Shown in pieces: positions 36,695-46,051 of a stretch of 64,000 nucleotides of DNA. The stretch is from Fodinibius roseus (GTDB lineage Bacteria; Bacteroidota; Rhodothermia; Balneolales; Balneolaceae): positions 1 to 64,000 of the forward strand of contig NZ_FQUS01000007.1 of the NCBI RefSeq assembly GCF_900129315.1. Direction: 5' to 3'. The notes beneath the pieces were generated by a model, which searched no databases, was not told the DNA's origin, and was given only the letters and a program-made list of their open reading frames with translations. The position numbers and the translations under genes were made by a program. Each line of letters opens with the position of its first letter. Positions within the stretch are counted from its first letter, which is position 1.

Positions 36695-37936
36695 ATGGAT
36701 TTATTTGACAAGCTTCAGTGCCGTCCCAGTCCTTTAGGAAAATTTACATCTGAAGGCTATGGTTATTATACCTATCCTAAATTAGAGGGACCATTGGGCC
36801 CTGTAATGAAATTCAATGGTAAGGATGTTATCGTATGGAGTATTAACGATTATCTTGGGGTCGGCAGTAATGAAGAGGTCAGGGAGTACGACAGAGATAT
36901 AGCACGGGACTACAGCCTCAGCAGTCCCATGGGGGCACGGCTGATGACCGGTAACTCCGACGATCACGAGAAGCTTGAAGAAGAGCTGGCTGATTTTGTC
37001 CATAAACCGGATGCTTTGTTATTAAATTACGGGTACCAGGGAATCATGAGCGTGATCCATGCGCTGGTAGATCGCAATGATATCCTTATCTATGATGAAT
37101 TGAGTCATGCCTGTATTGTGGACGGTAAGCAGCTGGCAATGGCAGAAAAATTTGTATTCAAGCATAATGATATCGACAGCTTTGCCAAGCAGTTGAAACG
37201 CGCCCATCGCAATGCGAAATCCAACTCCTCAGTCCTGGTTGTCACAGAGGGCGCTTTCGGAATGACCGGCGACCTCGGCATACTCAAGGAAATGATTGCC
37301 CTCAAGGAGGAATATCCCTTCCGACTGCTGGTAGACGATGCGCATGGTGTGGGTACGATGGGGGATGATGGCTCCGGTACGGGGACCCATCTGGGCTGCC
37401 ACGACGGCATTGATATTTACTTTGGGACCTTCGCCAAGGCTTTTGCTTTAATCGGTGCGTTTGTCGCAACAGAAACCCGCGTTGTTGAATTTTTGAAAGC
37501 CAACGCCCGCAGCCAGATTTTTGCCAAATCGGTACCCATGCCTATTGTAAAATCGGCGCGCAAGCGGCTGTCCATGATTCGTCAACATCCAGAATGGAGA
37601 GAACAACTATGGTCAAATACCAGAAAGCTGCGCAGCGGCCTCCGTGAGATCGGCTATAACGTACTGCCGGCGGAATGCCCCGTAACTCCCGTGCTGACCA
37701 AGGGAAGTACGGATCTGTGTCAGCTTATCATGCGAAGGCTTCGCGAAGAGCATGGCGTATTTGTAAGTGGGGTGACCTATCCGGTCGTGCCAAAGGGGAC
37801 AGTCCTTATTCGTTTGATTCCGACGGCGGCCCATACCGACGAGCATATCCAGCAGACGCTGAACGGCTTTGAGTCAATCAAGGATGTAGCGTTAAACAGC
37901 GTCAGTGCCGAAGTCCAGAAGAAAATGACGGCATAG
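36695..37936 (+). CDS. Alpha-oxoamine synthase, serine palmitoyltransferase-like
   Basis: This PLP enzyme condenses an amino acid with an acyl thioester. Features: SINDYLGVG near the N-terminus, SSPMGARLMTGNSDDHEKLE, the DDAHGVGTMGDDGSG PLP-binding segment with its Asp, and the PLP Lys in FGTFAKAFALIGAF. KLEGPLGPVMKFNGKDV is characteristic of the serine palmitoyltransferase-like branch widespread in Bacteroidota. Serine (sphingolipid) or cysteate (sulfonolipid, as in Salinibacter) are both plausible substrates. The ATG at 36695 starts the conserved MDLFDKLQ; an upstream ATG at 36641 adds unconserved residues. No partner genes are adjacent. Confidence 0.88.
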   Translation: MDLFDKLQCRPSPLGKFTSEGYGYYTYPKLEGPLGPVMKFNGKDVIVWSINDYLGVGSNEEVREYDRDIARDYSLSSPMGARLMTGNSDDHEKLEEELADFVHKPDALLLNYGYQGIMSVIHALVDRNDILIYDELSHACIVDGKQLAMAEKFVFKHNDIDSFAKQLKRAHRNAKSNSSVLVVTEGAFGMTGDLGILKEMIALKEEYPFRLLVDDAHGVGTMGDDGSGTGTHLGCHDGIDIYFGTFAKAFALIGAFVATETRVVEFLKANARSQIFAKSVPMPIVKSARKRLSMIRQHPEWREQLWSNTRKLRSGLREIGYNVLPAECPVTPVLTKGSTDLCQLIMRRLREEHGVFVSGVTYPVVPKGTVLIRLIPTAAHTDEHIQQTLNGFESIKDVALNSVSAEVQKKMTA

Positions 37937-38106
37937 ACCGGGAGTAAGACAGGGCCGCTCTTTCCTTACTTTTAGCCGGATATGCGGGGAACTTTTATCC
38001 AGAAAGTCCATCCCTGACCCATCCTGCTACAACCCATCCTGTCGCCGGATACGGAAAGAAAACCCGCCCGATCGCTTAAAATGACCAGACAGACAAGTAT
38101 TAAAAA

Positions 38107-39471
38107 TTACGAAAACAGGTTTTTAAGCATCTGGATAACGCCCGATTTCTTATCTTTTTTAGGGCTGCTGCCGCTTTTACCGCCACTTAGCTTGTCGTAA
38201 CTGGGACGGGGAAGCTCCAATCCGCTGTCTTTGCTTTTTTTCTTGCTTTTGCGGCTTTTCTTGTTGCCGTTGCGTTGTTTTTTGGAGCCGGACTTTTTCT
38301 GATTTTTTTTGCGTTCCTTCAGCTTTTGCGTAACCTTTTTGGGAAGGTCCAGTTCCTTGGGAACCTGAGTCAGTTCTTTTTCAATTCTGTTGATATCACT
38401 GCGATCCTGCTTGGATACCAGGGAGACGAGGCGAGTGGCCTTTCCGCTTCCCACCAGGTCGGTGCGGTACCGGTACTCGTCGGGATCGCTGGGTACATCA
38501 TAGTTAATGACTTGGGCGACGTTATCGATATCCAGCGCTGCGGCCGAAATATCCGCTACCAGAAGAAACTGAATATCACCATTGGTAAAATTGGCAAGCC
38601 GCTGTGCGACTTTTTCCTCTGAAAGCTTTTCGTGAATGCTGGTGGCTTTGAAGTTGTGTTTACGCAATGTCTTATAGAGGCGATCCGTTCCCCGTTTTGA
38701 TGCGGTAAAGACCACGCACCGTTCCTCCGGAGTCTCTTCAATATGAGCCATAAACGTAGTGATTTTCATGCGGTTAGGCACATAAATATATCCCTGAGAG
38801 AGGTTTCCGGGCACGTTGGGCGGCTTGGAAAGCATCTTTGATTTTGATGGGTCAAAACCAATAGCGATACCGTCGGTCAAGGTGTTTTCAGCAAAATTTT
38901 GCACCTCATCCGTCAACGTATCGGTAAAAATAAGCGTTTGATGCTCAGATATAACTCTTTTCAGGATATTGTTCACCTTGGGGACCAGATTTAGCGAGAA
39001 GAGGGTATCCATTTCGTCGATGACCAGGTAATCCACATGGCGAAATATGTAGCGCAAATCCTGTAAAATTGCGAGCAGTGGACCCGGATTGCCGACAATG
39101 ACCTGTGGAGTATCTTTCAGCAGCTCTTTCTGCTGCTCCTCTTCGCCGTCAAGATCGATCGAAGCACATTCAATTTGTGCATGGTATCCCATGGCCCAGA
39201 TCAGCTCATCTATCTGCTTTGATTCCGCAGAATTGGGCGTAAGGATCAGGGTCGTAGTCTCTTCGACCTTCTTCTTTGCATCTATCTTAGCCAGGGCGGG
39301 AATGACAAACGTAGCGTTTTTATCTTTCCCGGGCTCGGCCTTAATCAATGCATCATCGCCTTCCAGTATCTTTGGAAGCGCCTTTTCCTGTAATTCCGTG
39401 AGTTCAGTATAGTTTACATCGTGCAGCCCGCTCATAATATTGGGGCTTAACGTCATATCTTCAAACTTCAA
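38107..39471 (-). CDS. DEAD-box helicase-like protein with degenerate motifs
   Basis: The overall plan is a two-domain DEAD-box RNA helicase (residues 1-205 and 220-370) with a Lys/Ser-rich basic tail (about 380-454). Most catalytic motifs are altered: motif I is AEPGKDKN (45-52) instead of AxTGxGKT, Ia is TPNSAESK, DEAD is DEMD (152-155), SAT is TDT (183-185), and motif VI is YRTDLVGSG (335-343) where HRIGRTGR is expected. ATP hydrolysis looks unlikely. The basic tail implies nucleic-acid, probably RNA, binding. Single gene. Confidence 0.85.
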   Translation of the reverse strand: MKFEDMTLSPNIMSGLHDVNYTELTELQEKALPKILEGDDALIKAEPGKDKNATFVIPALAKIDAKKKVEETTTLILTPNSAESKQIDELIWAMGYHAQIECASIDLDGEEEQQKELLKDTPQVIVGNPGPLLAILQDLRYIFRHVDYLVIDEMDTLFSLNLVPKVNNILKRVISEHQTLIFTDTLTDEVQNFAENTLTDGIAIGFDPSKSKMLSKPPNVPGNLSQGYIYVPNRMKITTFMAHIEETPEERCVVFTASKRGTDRLYKTLRKHNFKATSIHEKLSEEKVAQRLANFTNGDIQFLLVADISAAALDIDNVAQVINYDVPSDPDEYRYRTDLVGSGKATRLVSLVSKQDRSDINRIEKELTQVPKELDLPKKVTQKLKERKKNQKKSGSKKQRNGNKKSRKSKKKSKDSGLELPRPSYDKLSGGKSGSSPKKDKKSGVIQMLKNLFS

Positions 39472-39563
39472 CGTTCCAACCTTTCATTTAATTAACATTA
39501 TCTTGCATAAATGCATCGCTTCAAGAACAAACGATACTCATCAGGTAGCAGAATATACAAAAC

Positions 39564-40526
39564 TTATTGGGCTTGCTCATCTGATTTTACAGACGAATGG
39601 TGCTCTTTTCTAAAAAGTTTTGCAATAGCACAGTTATAACCCGACACTGTTATATAAACGTATGTACCACCCACCATTATTGCCATGCCAAATATGCCCA
39701 GCAGTCCCGCTTCGGGACCAAAGACCCCGCCGGTCCAAAAGTCAGGTCCTTTTTGTGCGATTTGAATGACCGAGGTATCCAGCTGGGTGCCGCTGACCGG
39801 AAAACCAAAGACGGATGCCTGCACAAAGTTCCAGCTGAAATGGAGCCCGACCGAAAGCCCCAAGCTTCCCGTCAGGATATAGGGAAGAGCCAGCACAATG
39901 CCTGCCAGCATAATATTGAAAGTGGATATGGCCGAGGCGTTGGGATTGTAAAAATGCAGCAATCCGAATAACAGCGAGGAGGCCAGCGTAGCGATGGCTA
40001 CGGCTCCACGGACTCCAAGCCAGGGATACCGAAGCCCTTCGGCAAGGTTCAGGAGCTGGTACCCGCGGGAAAACCACTCCTCATAAAAACCCACCATAAG
40101 CATTGCGCCCAGGGAACTGAGTAATGCCCGGGTGAAGGGAGGTCCGGCTGACATGTCCCAGCCGTAACCGGTGATAGTCAGCCAGTCGAGCGACCACTCC
40201 GTGACAAAAATAGTGCTGATGGCCACCGCAGCGATCAGGGTGCCGACCCAGAACTCTTTCCACCACAGGCTGTTAAACCACAAACCGTATTCGCTCAGTG
40301 GACGTTTATCCAGCAGGCGGGCAGCGAGCCAAATGCTGGTTGTCACCCCGATGCACTGGGCTATCGTGGGGATGATGCTTAGCGAACTGTCCAGGAAACG
40401 ATTAAACGCCAGAGAAAGAAATCCCACCAGGAAAAACATCAGCATGAACTGAATGAGCACACGCCAGCCGGCGCGTAGCCGCTGTTCCTCGCGGTTGAAA
40501 AATAAATTCATTATATCGGGAAACAT
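39564..40526 (-). CDS. CPBP-family intramembrane glutamic endopeptidase
   Basis: This is a 320-residue integral membrane protein with about eight helices. The catalytic motif EEWFSRGY (EExxxR) is intact, as are the second motif FGLLHFYNP and third motif GLHFSWNF, whose His residues complete the active site. The CAAX-like protease family cleaves membrane-embedded or prenylated substrates in eukaryotes; bacterial substrates are mostly unknown. An internal ATG five codons downstream is an alternative start. Monocistronic. Confidence 0.92.
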   Translation of the reverse strand: MFPDIMNLFFNREEQRLRAGWRVLIQFMLMFFLVGFLSLAFNRFLDSSLSIIPTIAQCIGVTTSIWLAARLLDKRPLSEYGLWFNSLWWKEFWVGTLIAAVAISTIFVTEWSLDWLTITGYGWDMSAGPPFTRALLSSLGAMLMVGFYEEWFSRGYQLLNLAEGLRYPWLGVRGAVAIATLASSLLFGLLHFYNPNASAISTFNIMLAGIVLALPYILTGSLGLSVGLHFSWNFVQASVFGFPVSGTQLDTSVIQIAQKGPDFWTGGVFGPEAGLLGIFGMAIMVGGTYVYITVSGYNCAIAKLFRKEHHSSVKSDEQAQ

Positions 40527-40611
40527 TGGGAGTTCTGTAGCGGTTACTTTAATATGTAAAGGAGGTGGAATCTACATTAAATGATGAAAAAGTCTAAAAA
40601 AAACCAACCCT

Positions 40612-41286
40612 ATGAGCGATCGATTTGTTTTTCATGCTTCAAAAGATGAAGTGGAACGCCAGTTTAACGTGCATTCAGAGCGGGAGGATTATTTTGAGTC
40701 GCATTATAATATTACTCCCGGGTCGTTGATATCGGTCGTGTACCGGGAGAACGGTGCACGATTGATTTATAACTTTAAATGGGGGTTGATTCCTCCGGAT
40801 GCAAAGGATGAGCGTGAGGGAACAGAAAATTATCAGACAACGATCGAAGATATACGGGAAGAGGAGTGGAAAACAGCGTGTTTGCAGAAACAGCGCTGCC
40901 TGATTCCGGCTCATGGATTTTATAAGTGGAAAACCACAAAAAAGAAAAATACCCCTTTTTATATCCGGTTGCTTTCGAACGAGCTGATGGCTTTTGCCGG
41001 CATTTATTCGGTTTGGGAATCTGAATCGGGACGCGACGTTTATTCCTGTTCCATGCTCACCACCGAAGCAAATGCATTGGTACAGCCGGTAGGCGACCGG
41101 ATGCCGGTCATTCTGGACCCGGAGCATTATCAAACCTGGCTTCGGGGAGAAGCGTTGAGTGAGCAGATGCTTGATCGGCTTTTACAGTCGTATCCGATGA
41201 GTAAAATGGCGGTCAATCGCGTCTCGGAGGAGGTCAACGATACCGATAATAATCGCCCGGAGTTGATCCAGCCTATCCCAAAGTAG
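40612..41286 (+). CDS. SRAP (YedK/HMCES) domain protein lacking catalytic residues
   Basis: SRAP proteins form a covalent thiazolidine link through Cys2 to abasic sites in single-stranded DNA. The fold signature is present: HYNITPGSLISVV, FKWGLIPPDAKD, RCLIPAHGFYKWK, SMLTTEANALV and DRMPVIL. The catalytic Cys2 is Ser (sequence begins MSDRF instead of MCGRF). The Glu normally in GFYEW is Lys105, and the His normally before DRMPVIL is Gly161. It should not cross-link abasic DNA. It may bind DNA ends or have another role. Whether a normal paralogue exists elsewhere cannot be seen here. Confidence 0.9.
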   Translation: MSDRFVFHASKDEVERQFNVHSEREDYFESHYNITPGSLISVVYRENGARLIYNFKWGLIPPDAKDEREGTENYQTTIEDIREEEWKTACLQKQRCLIPAHGFYKWKTTKKKNTPFYIRLLSNELMAFAGIYSVWESESGRDVYSCSMLTTEANALVQPVGDRMPVILDPEHYQTWLRGEALSEQMLDRLLQSYPMSKMAVNRVSEEVNDTDNNRPELIQPIPK

Positions 41287-41327
41287 GACCACAGATTAAG
41301 CTGATTACCCTGGTTTTTGTGATTACC

Positions 41328-41358
41328 TATGTTACCCGGGTGTCCCCTGGATAACATA
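41328..41358. other. Hairpin between convergent genes
   Basis: TATGTTA and TAACATA can pair with a GC-rich loop of 17 nt between the SRAP and MscS genes. There is no T run, so terminator function is doubtful. Confidence 0.3.
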
Positions 41359-41388
41359 AACTGCGTAGCCCGGTTAATCATTGTATGG

Positions 41389-42276
41389 TCAGGGATCCCT
41401 GTAGATGCGCATGGTCGGGTAGGCTAATTCAATATCATCGTGTTCCTCAAACGCGCGGAGGATATTTTCCCAAATGGCCTGGGAGATTCCCCGCCGGTTG
41501 CGCGGATTCGCAAGGTGGCGGATCGTCAGGCAGATGCCGCTGTCCTGTACATCGGTATAGACAATGGGAGTGAGATGCCGGTAATAAATGAGGTAGGCCT
41601 TTTGGGCGCGCCGTACCTGCCGGTCGGCTTTTTCTATGAACTCCTCGAGATGCTCGTCTGCAATTTGCTGCAAGATCTGTTTTGCTTTATCCCAGTCGCT
41701 TTCGAAGGTGACAAGCACCTCCAGTTCATTCCAGATAAAATCAAAGTCGCTGGTATAGTTAGCCAGCGCGTCGGAAAAAATCAGGTGATTGGGCACATGC
41801 ACTACCCGGCCGGTGCTTTGATCGCTGCGCACCCAGTTGCCAATTTCAAGCACCGTAAATTTAAAAATTCTAAGATCAATGACATCTCCTTTGGTGTCGC
41901 CCACCTGGATGCGGTCTCCCACTTCAAACGGCTTGCGCCAGAGGATGAACAGCCATCCGGCTAAGTCTGAAATCGGATCTTTAAGGGCGATCGCCAGTCC
42001 CGCAGAAAGCAACCCCAGAAACGTTGCCAGCGACTGTAGTCCCTCAAACCAGATACGTCCGACAACCAGAAATCCGATAAAAACGGAAATATACGTGAGG
42101 TTTTTGCGCCACTTGTACTGGTCTTTCGCCTCCGGTATGTGCTTATTGACCGAGCGCACGGCAAGATAGCGAATCAGCCATATGACAAATATGATCCCGA
42201 GGGAGAGAACGACTTTATTACTGAAGGCCGGCGAGCTCTGAATGATATTCTGGAGTTGGTTCGTGAAATCTTCCAC
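41389..42276 (-). CDS. MscS-family mechanosensitive ion channel
   Basis: This is an inner-membrane channel that opens under osmotic shock. The pore-lining helix and the start of the beta domain are recognisable: LATFLGLLSAGLAIALKDPI, GWLFILWRKPFEVGDRIQV, and GDVIDLRIFKFTVLEI. The signature VHVPNHLIFSDALANY follows. Three membrane helices lie at about 20-40, 62-80 and 82-105. The 295-residue length fits the small MscS type with one cytoplasmic vestibule domain. Single gene. Confidence 0.95.
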   Translation of the reverse strand: MEDFTNQLQNIIQSSPAFSNKVVLSLGIIFVIWLIRYLAVRSVNKHIPEAKDQYKWRKNLTYISVFIGFLVVGRIWFEGLQSLATFLGLLSAGLAIALKDPISDLAGWLFILWRKPFEVGDRIQVGDTKGDVIDLRIFKFTVLEIGNWVRSDQSTGRVVHVPNHLIFSDALANYTSDFDFIWNELEVLVTFESDWDKAKQILQQIADEHLEEFIEKADRQVRRAQKAYLIYYRHLTPIVYTDVQDSGICLTIRHLANPRNRRGISQAIWENILRAFEEHDDIELAYPTMRIYRDP

Positions 42277-42419
42277 AGAAAAGGACTTTAGGATAATAAA
42301 TTAACCGTAGCAGGGTTGATAATACAAGAACGGAAATTTTCTTGACATAATAACATTGTAAAAAAAAGGAATTTTGGATAACTTAACGAGTCTAATATTT
42401 ACCGATAGTTGTCTTTATT

Positions 42420-42824
42420 ATGCTGTATAATATCATTTTAGTTCTTATTGTTCTTGTTTGTATTCTCTTAACCATCGTCGTTCTTCTGCAACCGGGTCAG
42501 GGCGGTGGACTTTCCGGCGGCCTGGCCGGCGGCATGCAGGGCGGTGCCGGCCTGGGGGCACGCCGCACGGCCGACTTGCTGTCAAAATCCACCAGCGTGC
42601 TGGGTGGCGCTTTACTTGTGCTCAGCTTGCTCGCCAACTTTGCCATTGACCGGGGTGGGACTTCCGAGAGTGCGGTACAGGAAAGCGGCGTTGAAGTGCC
42701 TGTCCAACAACAGAATAACTTTGACAACTCGTCTCAAAGTCCGTCTGCTGTGCCCGATATGCCGCAAAACCAGGACGGAAATAACGACGCAGGCGGTTCG
42801 GGTTCGGACGGCGGAAATAATTAA
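42420..42824 (+). CDS. secG: Preprotein translocase subunit SecG
   Basis: SecG assists SecYE in protein export. Two membrane helices (about 4-23 and 57-76) flank the conserved QPGQGGGLSGGLAGGMQG segment and GARRTADLLSKSTSVLGG. The C-terminal 50 residues are an Asn/Gln/Gly-rich low-complexity tail (QQQNNFDNSSQS and DGNNDAGGSGSDGG), common in SecG of this phylum. The ATG at 42420 begins the first helix directly. It is convergent with the alpha/beta hydrolase gene. Confidence 0.95.
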   Translation: MLYNIILVLIVLVCILLTIVVLLQPGQGGGLSGGLAGGMQGGAGLGARRTADLLSKSTSVLGGALLVLSLLANFAIDRGGTSESAVQESGVEVPVQQQNNFDNSSQSPSAVPDMPQNQDGNNDAGGSGSDGGNN

Positions 42825-42851
42825 ATCAAGCCCCGCCATCTCCGGAGATGT

Positions 42852-43868
42852 TCAGTTGATGGTAGAAAGCAGGGCGTCCATAAAACGATCAAACGCCTCG
42901 ATATGCGGCAGGTGCCCGATGCCGTCCAGTTCGATGAGCGTAGCATCGGGGATTTCCCGTGCGGTGCGTTTGCCCAGCTTGGGATACTGTCCCATGGTCG
43001 CGGCCACCGAATCGGGAACCAGTCCGGTGCCGAGGGCCGTACGATCACGCTGGCCGATAATAAGTACGGCCGGGACTTCCAGATCCGAAAATTCATACAG
43101 CACGGGCTGGGTAAAAACCATATCGGTGGTCAGCGCCTGGTTCCAGGCATAGCGCTCGTAACCGGGCTGACCGAAAAAGGCCGTCCGCAGGTAGAGCCAC
43201 TCGTCATAGGCGGGGCTCCAGTTGTTGTCGTAATAGCTTTGGGACATATACTGTTTGACGCCTTCATAGGTTTTGTCCAGCTCCTGCCGGAACCAGTGAT
43301 CAATTCCCTGGTAGGGCACTTTTTTCTTCCAGTCTTCCAGCCCGATGGGATTTTCCAGAACCAGCGTTTCCACCGTTCCGGGGTACATCAGCGAGAAGCG
43401 TGTGGCCAGCATGCCGCCCATAGAGTGACCCAGAACCACGGTTCGACTGATTCCCAGGGAATCGGCCAGCGCCTTGGTATTCTGTGCCAGCTGCTGGAAG
43501 GTGTAGTGATAATAGTCGGGTTTGGTCGACTTGCCGAAGCCAATCTGGTCGGGAGCCAATACATTAAACCCTTCGTCCAGTAATGCCTGCATTACTTCCC
43601 CGAAGTAGGCCCCGTTGAAGTTTTTCCCGTGGAACAGCAGGATGGTCCTGCCATTGGGATCGCCGGCTTCCTCGTACATGAACGCCATTTCCATCGACTG
43701 CTGCTGTGACTCAAAGGTAAAATACTCGGCCGGGTAGGGATAGTCGTAGCCCTCGAGGTTGATGCCGAGAGCGGGACGCCGGTCCTGCGCGAACAGGGAA
43801 GCTGTGCTCAAAAGTACCAGAAGTATGATAAAGACGGGCCTTTTCATGGCAGGGGTCGGGTTATCCAT
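42852..43868 (-). CDS. Alpha/beta hydrolase, exported
   Basis: This is a 338-residue serine hydrolase with a signal peptide (cleaved near SLFAQ). The oxyanion strand ILLFHGKNFNGAYFG, the nucleophile elbow VLGHSMGGMLA, a late Asp in LIIGQRDRTALG and the terminal His in IGHLPHIEAFDRF form a complete catalytic set. It is closest to the epoxide hydrolase/haloperoxidase-like group, so the substrate stays open. An ATG six codons downstream (MKRPVF, 43850) gives a shorter, better signal peptide. Confidence 0.92.
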   Translation of the reverse strand: MDNPTPAMKRPVFIILLVLLSTASLFAQDRRPALGINLEGYDYPYPAEYFTFESQQQSMEMAFMYEEAGDPNGRTILLFHGKNFNGAYFGEVMQALLDEGFNVLAPDQIGFGKSTKPDYYHYTFQQLAQNTKALADSLGISRTVVLGHSMGGMLATRFSLMYPGTVETLVLENPIGLEDWKKKVPYQGIDHWFRQELDKTYEGVKQYMSQSYYDNNWSPAYDEWLYLRTAFFGQPGYERYAWNQALTTDMVFTQPVLYEFSDLEVPAVLIIGQRDRTALGTGLVPDSVAATMGQYPKLGKRTAREIPDATLIELDGIGHLPHIEAFDRFMDALLSTIN

Positions 43869-43978
43869 AACAGTTAACTATGCAATGTAGTAAATTTTTT
43901 CCCCGGGTTACAGAGCAACGGGGATATTCCTGCTTTTATTTTTATAGGGCTCATCTAATTAACCGAACATAGGTTTTG

Positions 43979-45025
43979 TTACGATCCCGTGAACTCTTTG
44001 ACCGACGGGGACGATGCTTTTCCCCGCATTACCTCGGCAAACAATCGGTGCGATTTAATACGTTCTGCATGATCATAGACATAGGAGGCGATCATGATTT
44101 CGTCGGCTCCCGTCTCATCCGTAAAAGCGGATATTTCGTTTTCAACCGTCTCTTTGCTTCCGATAAAAGAGTAGGTGAGCATCTGTTCTACCGCCATTTT
44201 CTCCTGCAGGTTCCAGACGGTATTCATGTCATCGACCGGGGGCGGCATTGGCTTGCGCTCGCCGGTGACAACGCCCATGAACATCTGTTTCAGCGAAGTG
44301 GCCAGCCATTCGGCTTGCTTGTCGGTATCGGCTGCCACCACATTAACACAGGGCATGACATAGGGTTCCTCCAGCTGGTCGGAGGGCTCGAACTTATCCC
44401 GGTAGACTTTCAGGGCGGCATGGAGTTGCTGCGGGGAGAAATGGCTCGCAAACACGTAGGGGAGTCCCATCGCCGCAGCCAGGTGAGCGCTGTCGGTGCT
44501 GGATCCCAGAATCCACAGCGGAACGTCGGTCCCTTCTCCCGGGATTGCGCGGACATCGGAGCTGCTGTTGCCGGCGGAAAAATACTGTTGCAGCTGTCTG
44601 ATGTTGTTGGGAAACTGGCGTACTTGCTGCATCCGGTCGGGACGGATGGCCCGGGCTGTAGCCTGGTCAGTGCCGGGGGCGCGTCCCAGTCCGAGATCGA
44701 TCCGCCCGGGATAAAGAGTAGCGAGCGTTCCGAACTGTTCGGCAATGACGAGGGGGGAGTGATTCGGCAGCATGACACCGCCCGATCCGATGCGAATGGA
44801 ATCGGTGGCTTCCGCCACATAGCCGAGCAAAACAGAGGTGGCGGAACTGGCAATATTCTCCATATTGTGATGTTCGGCCATCCAGAACCGGCTGTAGCCC
44901 ATTTTTTCTGCCTGCCGGGCTAAATCGCGGCTGTTATGGATAGCACCGGCGGCGGACTGTCCCTCCGTGATGACCGCCAGGTCCAGGATGGAATAGTTGA
45001 TATCGGCAAGTTGTTTTGTACTCAT
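43979..45025 (-). CDS. LLM-class flavin-dependent oxidoreductase
   Basis: This is a luciferase-like monooxygenase or reductase using FMN or F420. Family segments are [38 protein letters not shown], and [17 protein letters not shown], which place it in the group of about 340-residue proteins annotated as MsnO8-like or TIGR03558. Substrate unknown. The atypical dehydrogenase gene lies 70 bp upstream in the same direction, so both could form one unit. Confidence 0.93.
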   Translation of the reverse strand: MSTKQLADINYSILDLAVITEGQSAAGAIHNSRDLARQAEKMGYSRFWMAEHHNMENIASSATSVLLGYVAEATDSIRIGSGGVMLPNHSPLVIAEQFGTLATLYPGRIDLGLGRAPGTDQATARAIRPDRMQQVRQFPNNIRQLQQYFSAGNSSSDVRAIPGEGTDVPLWILGSSTDSAHLAAAMGLPYVFASHFSPQQLHAALKVYRDKFEPSDQLEEPYVMPCVNVVAADTDKQAEWLATSLKQMFMGVVTGERKPMPPPVDDMNTVWNLQEKMAVEQMLTYSFIGSKETVENEISAFTDETGADEIMIASYVYDHAERIKSHRLFAEVMRGKASSPSVKEFTGS

Positions 45026-45095
45026 TTCTCAGGTTTTGAAATTATGAACGTTATACGGTTCCATAGTCCGGCAATCGTTCAGTATTCCGACCGCG

Positions 45096-45692
45096 CTACC
45101 AAACTTTGATAATTTCTCCTGAAACGGCGCCGAGCACGCTCTTTCGGAAAGCGGTTACTACGCGGTCCATGGCTACGGGAATATGACCCGGGAACGCATC
45201 AAAGAATTCCGGGGAATCTTCCACTACGCCCGGACTTACCGCATTGATGCGCACGTCGTTTTCCAGTTCCATTGCTGCAGCCGCTACAAAGCTGTTGATC
45301 GCCCCGTTAACCGCTGCCAGGTTGGCCGAGGCATAGACCGGGTCGTCCGAAAGAATGCCCGATATCAGGGTAAAGGATCCCCTGGGATTGATAAAGTGCT
45401 GACCGGCCAAAACGAGATTTACCTGTCCTGCGAGCTTGCTATTCAAACCAACCTGGAAATCGTCGCTGTCCATTTCCTTCAACGGGCCAAAATGTCCGCC
45501 GCCGGCGGCACTAACCAGGGCATCAAAAGATCCTACCTCCTGGAATAGTTTTTTGATCGATTCCGGTTTCGTAATGTCGGCCCGGATGTCGCCGCTTTGC
45601 GAACCCACTTTTATGATATCATGTTCGCCTTCAAGATCGGCCGTTATTTTCTGTCCGATGGTGCCGGTAGCACCGACGATGATAATTTTCAT
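45096..45692 (-). CDS. Short-chain dehydrogenase, atypical active site
   Basis: This is a 198-residue Rossmann-fold oxidoreductase. The cofactor loop is IIVGATGTIGQKI at the N-terminus, ADITKPESI is the adenine-binding acidic region, and VSAAGGGHFGPL the NAG-equivalent. The catalytic YxxxK is replaced by YASANLAAVN, so Lys is missing, as in a known subgroup of short SDR-like proteins. It might bind NADP without normal dehydrogenase chemistry. RINAVSPGVVEDSPE is retained. It lies upstream of the LLM oxidoreductase gene in the same direction. Confidence 0.88.
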   Translation of the reverse strand: MKIIIVGATGTIGQKITADLEGEHDIIKVGSQSGDIRADITKPESIKKLFQEVGSFDALVSAAGGGHFGPLKEMDSDDFQVGLNSKLAGQVNLVLAGQHFINPRGSFTLISGILSDDPVYASANLAAVNGAINSFVAAAAMELENDVRINAVSPGVVEDSPEFFDAFPGHIPVAMDRVVTAFRKSVLGAVSGEIIKVW

Positions 45693-46051
45693 ATGTCTGA
45701 AGATTTTTCAAGTGATGATGATTCGGAAGAATACTAACAAAAAAGAAGGATCCTCCGTTTGGGAAGGGGAGATAATTAATCGGGGTAGTCTTTCAGGGAA
45801 AAAGGGGCTGTTTGTGCCAACAGGCTTGTACAAAAACAAAGAACGATTTAGTCCATACGTATTTTGGTCGTCCGATACTGTTATCAAATCATAATGATTC
45901 AATTGGTTATAAACAGAAGTCATAATCCAGAAATAACATTGATCTAATACCATGGTTAAGACTTGCCTGTATGTTCGACTTTAAATTTAAATATGAGGAA
46001 GGACTCATATAAAATTACAAATATCAAACTCTTTAAATTGCAAATATTATA
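45693..46051. other. Upstream region of the SusC gene
   Basis: This 359-bp divergent gap is AT-rich in its last 150 bases, where the SusC promoter must lie. No repeat copy, terminator or RNA is seen. Confidence 0.4.
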
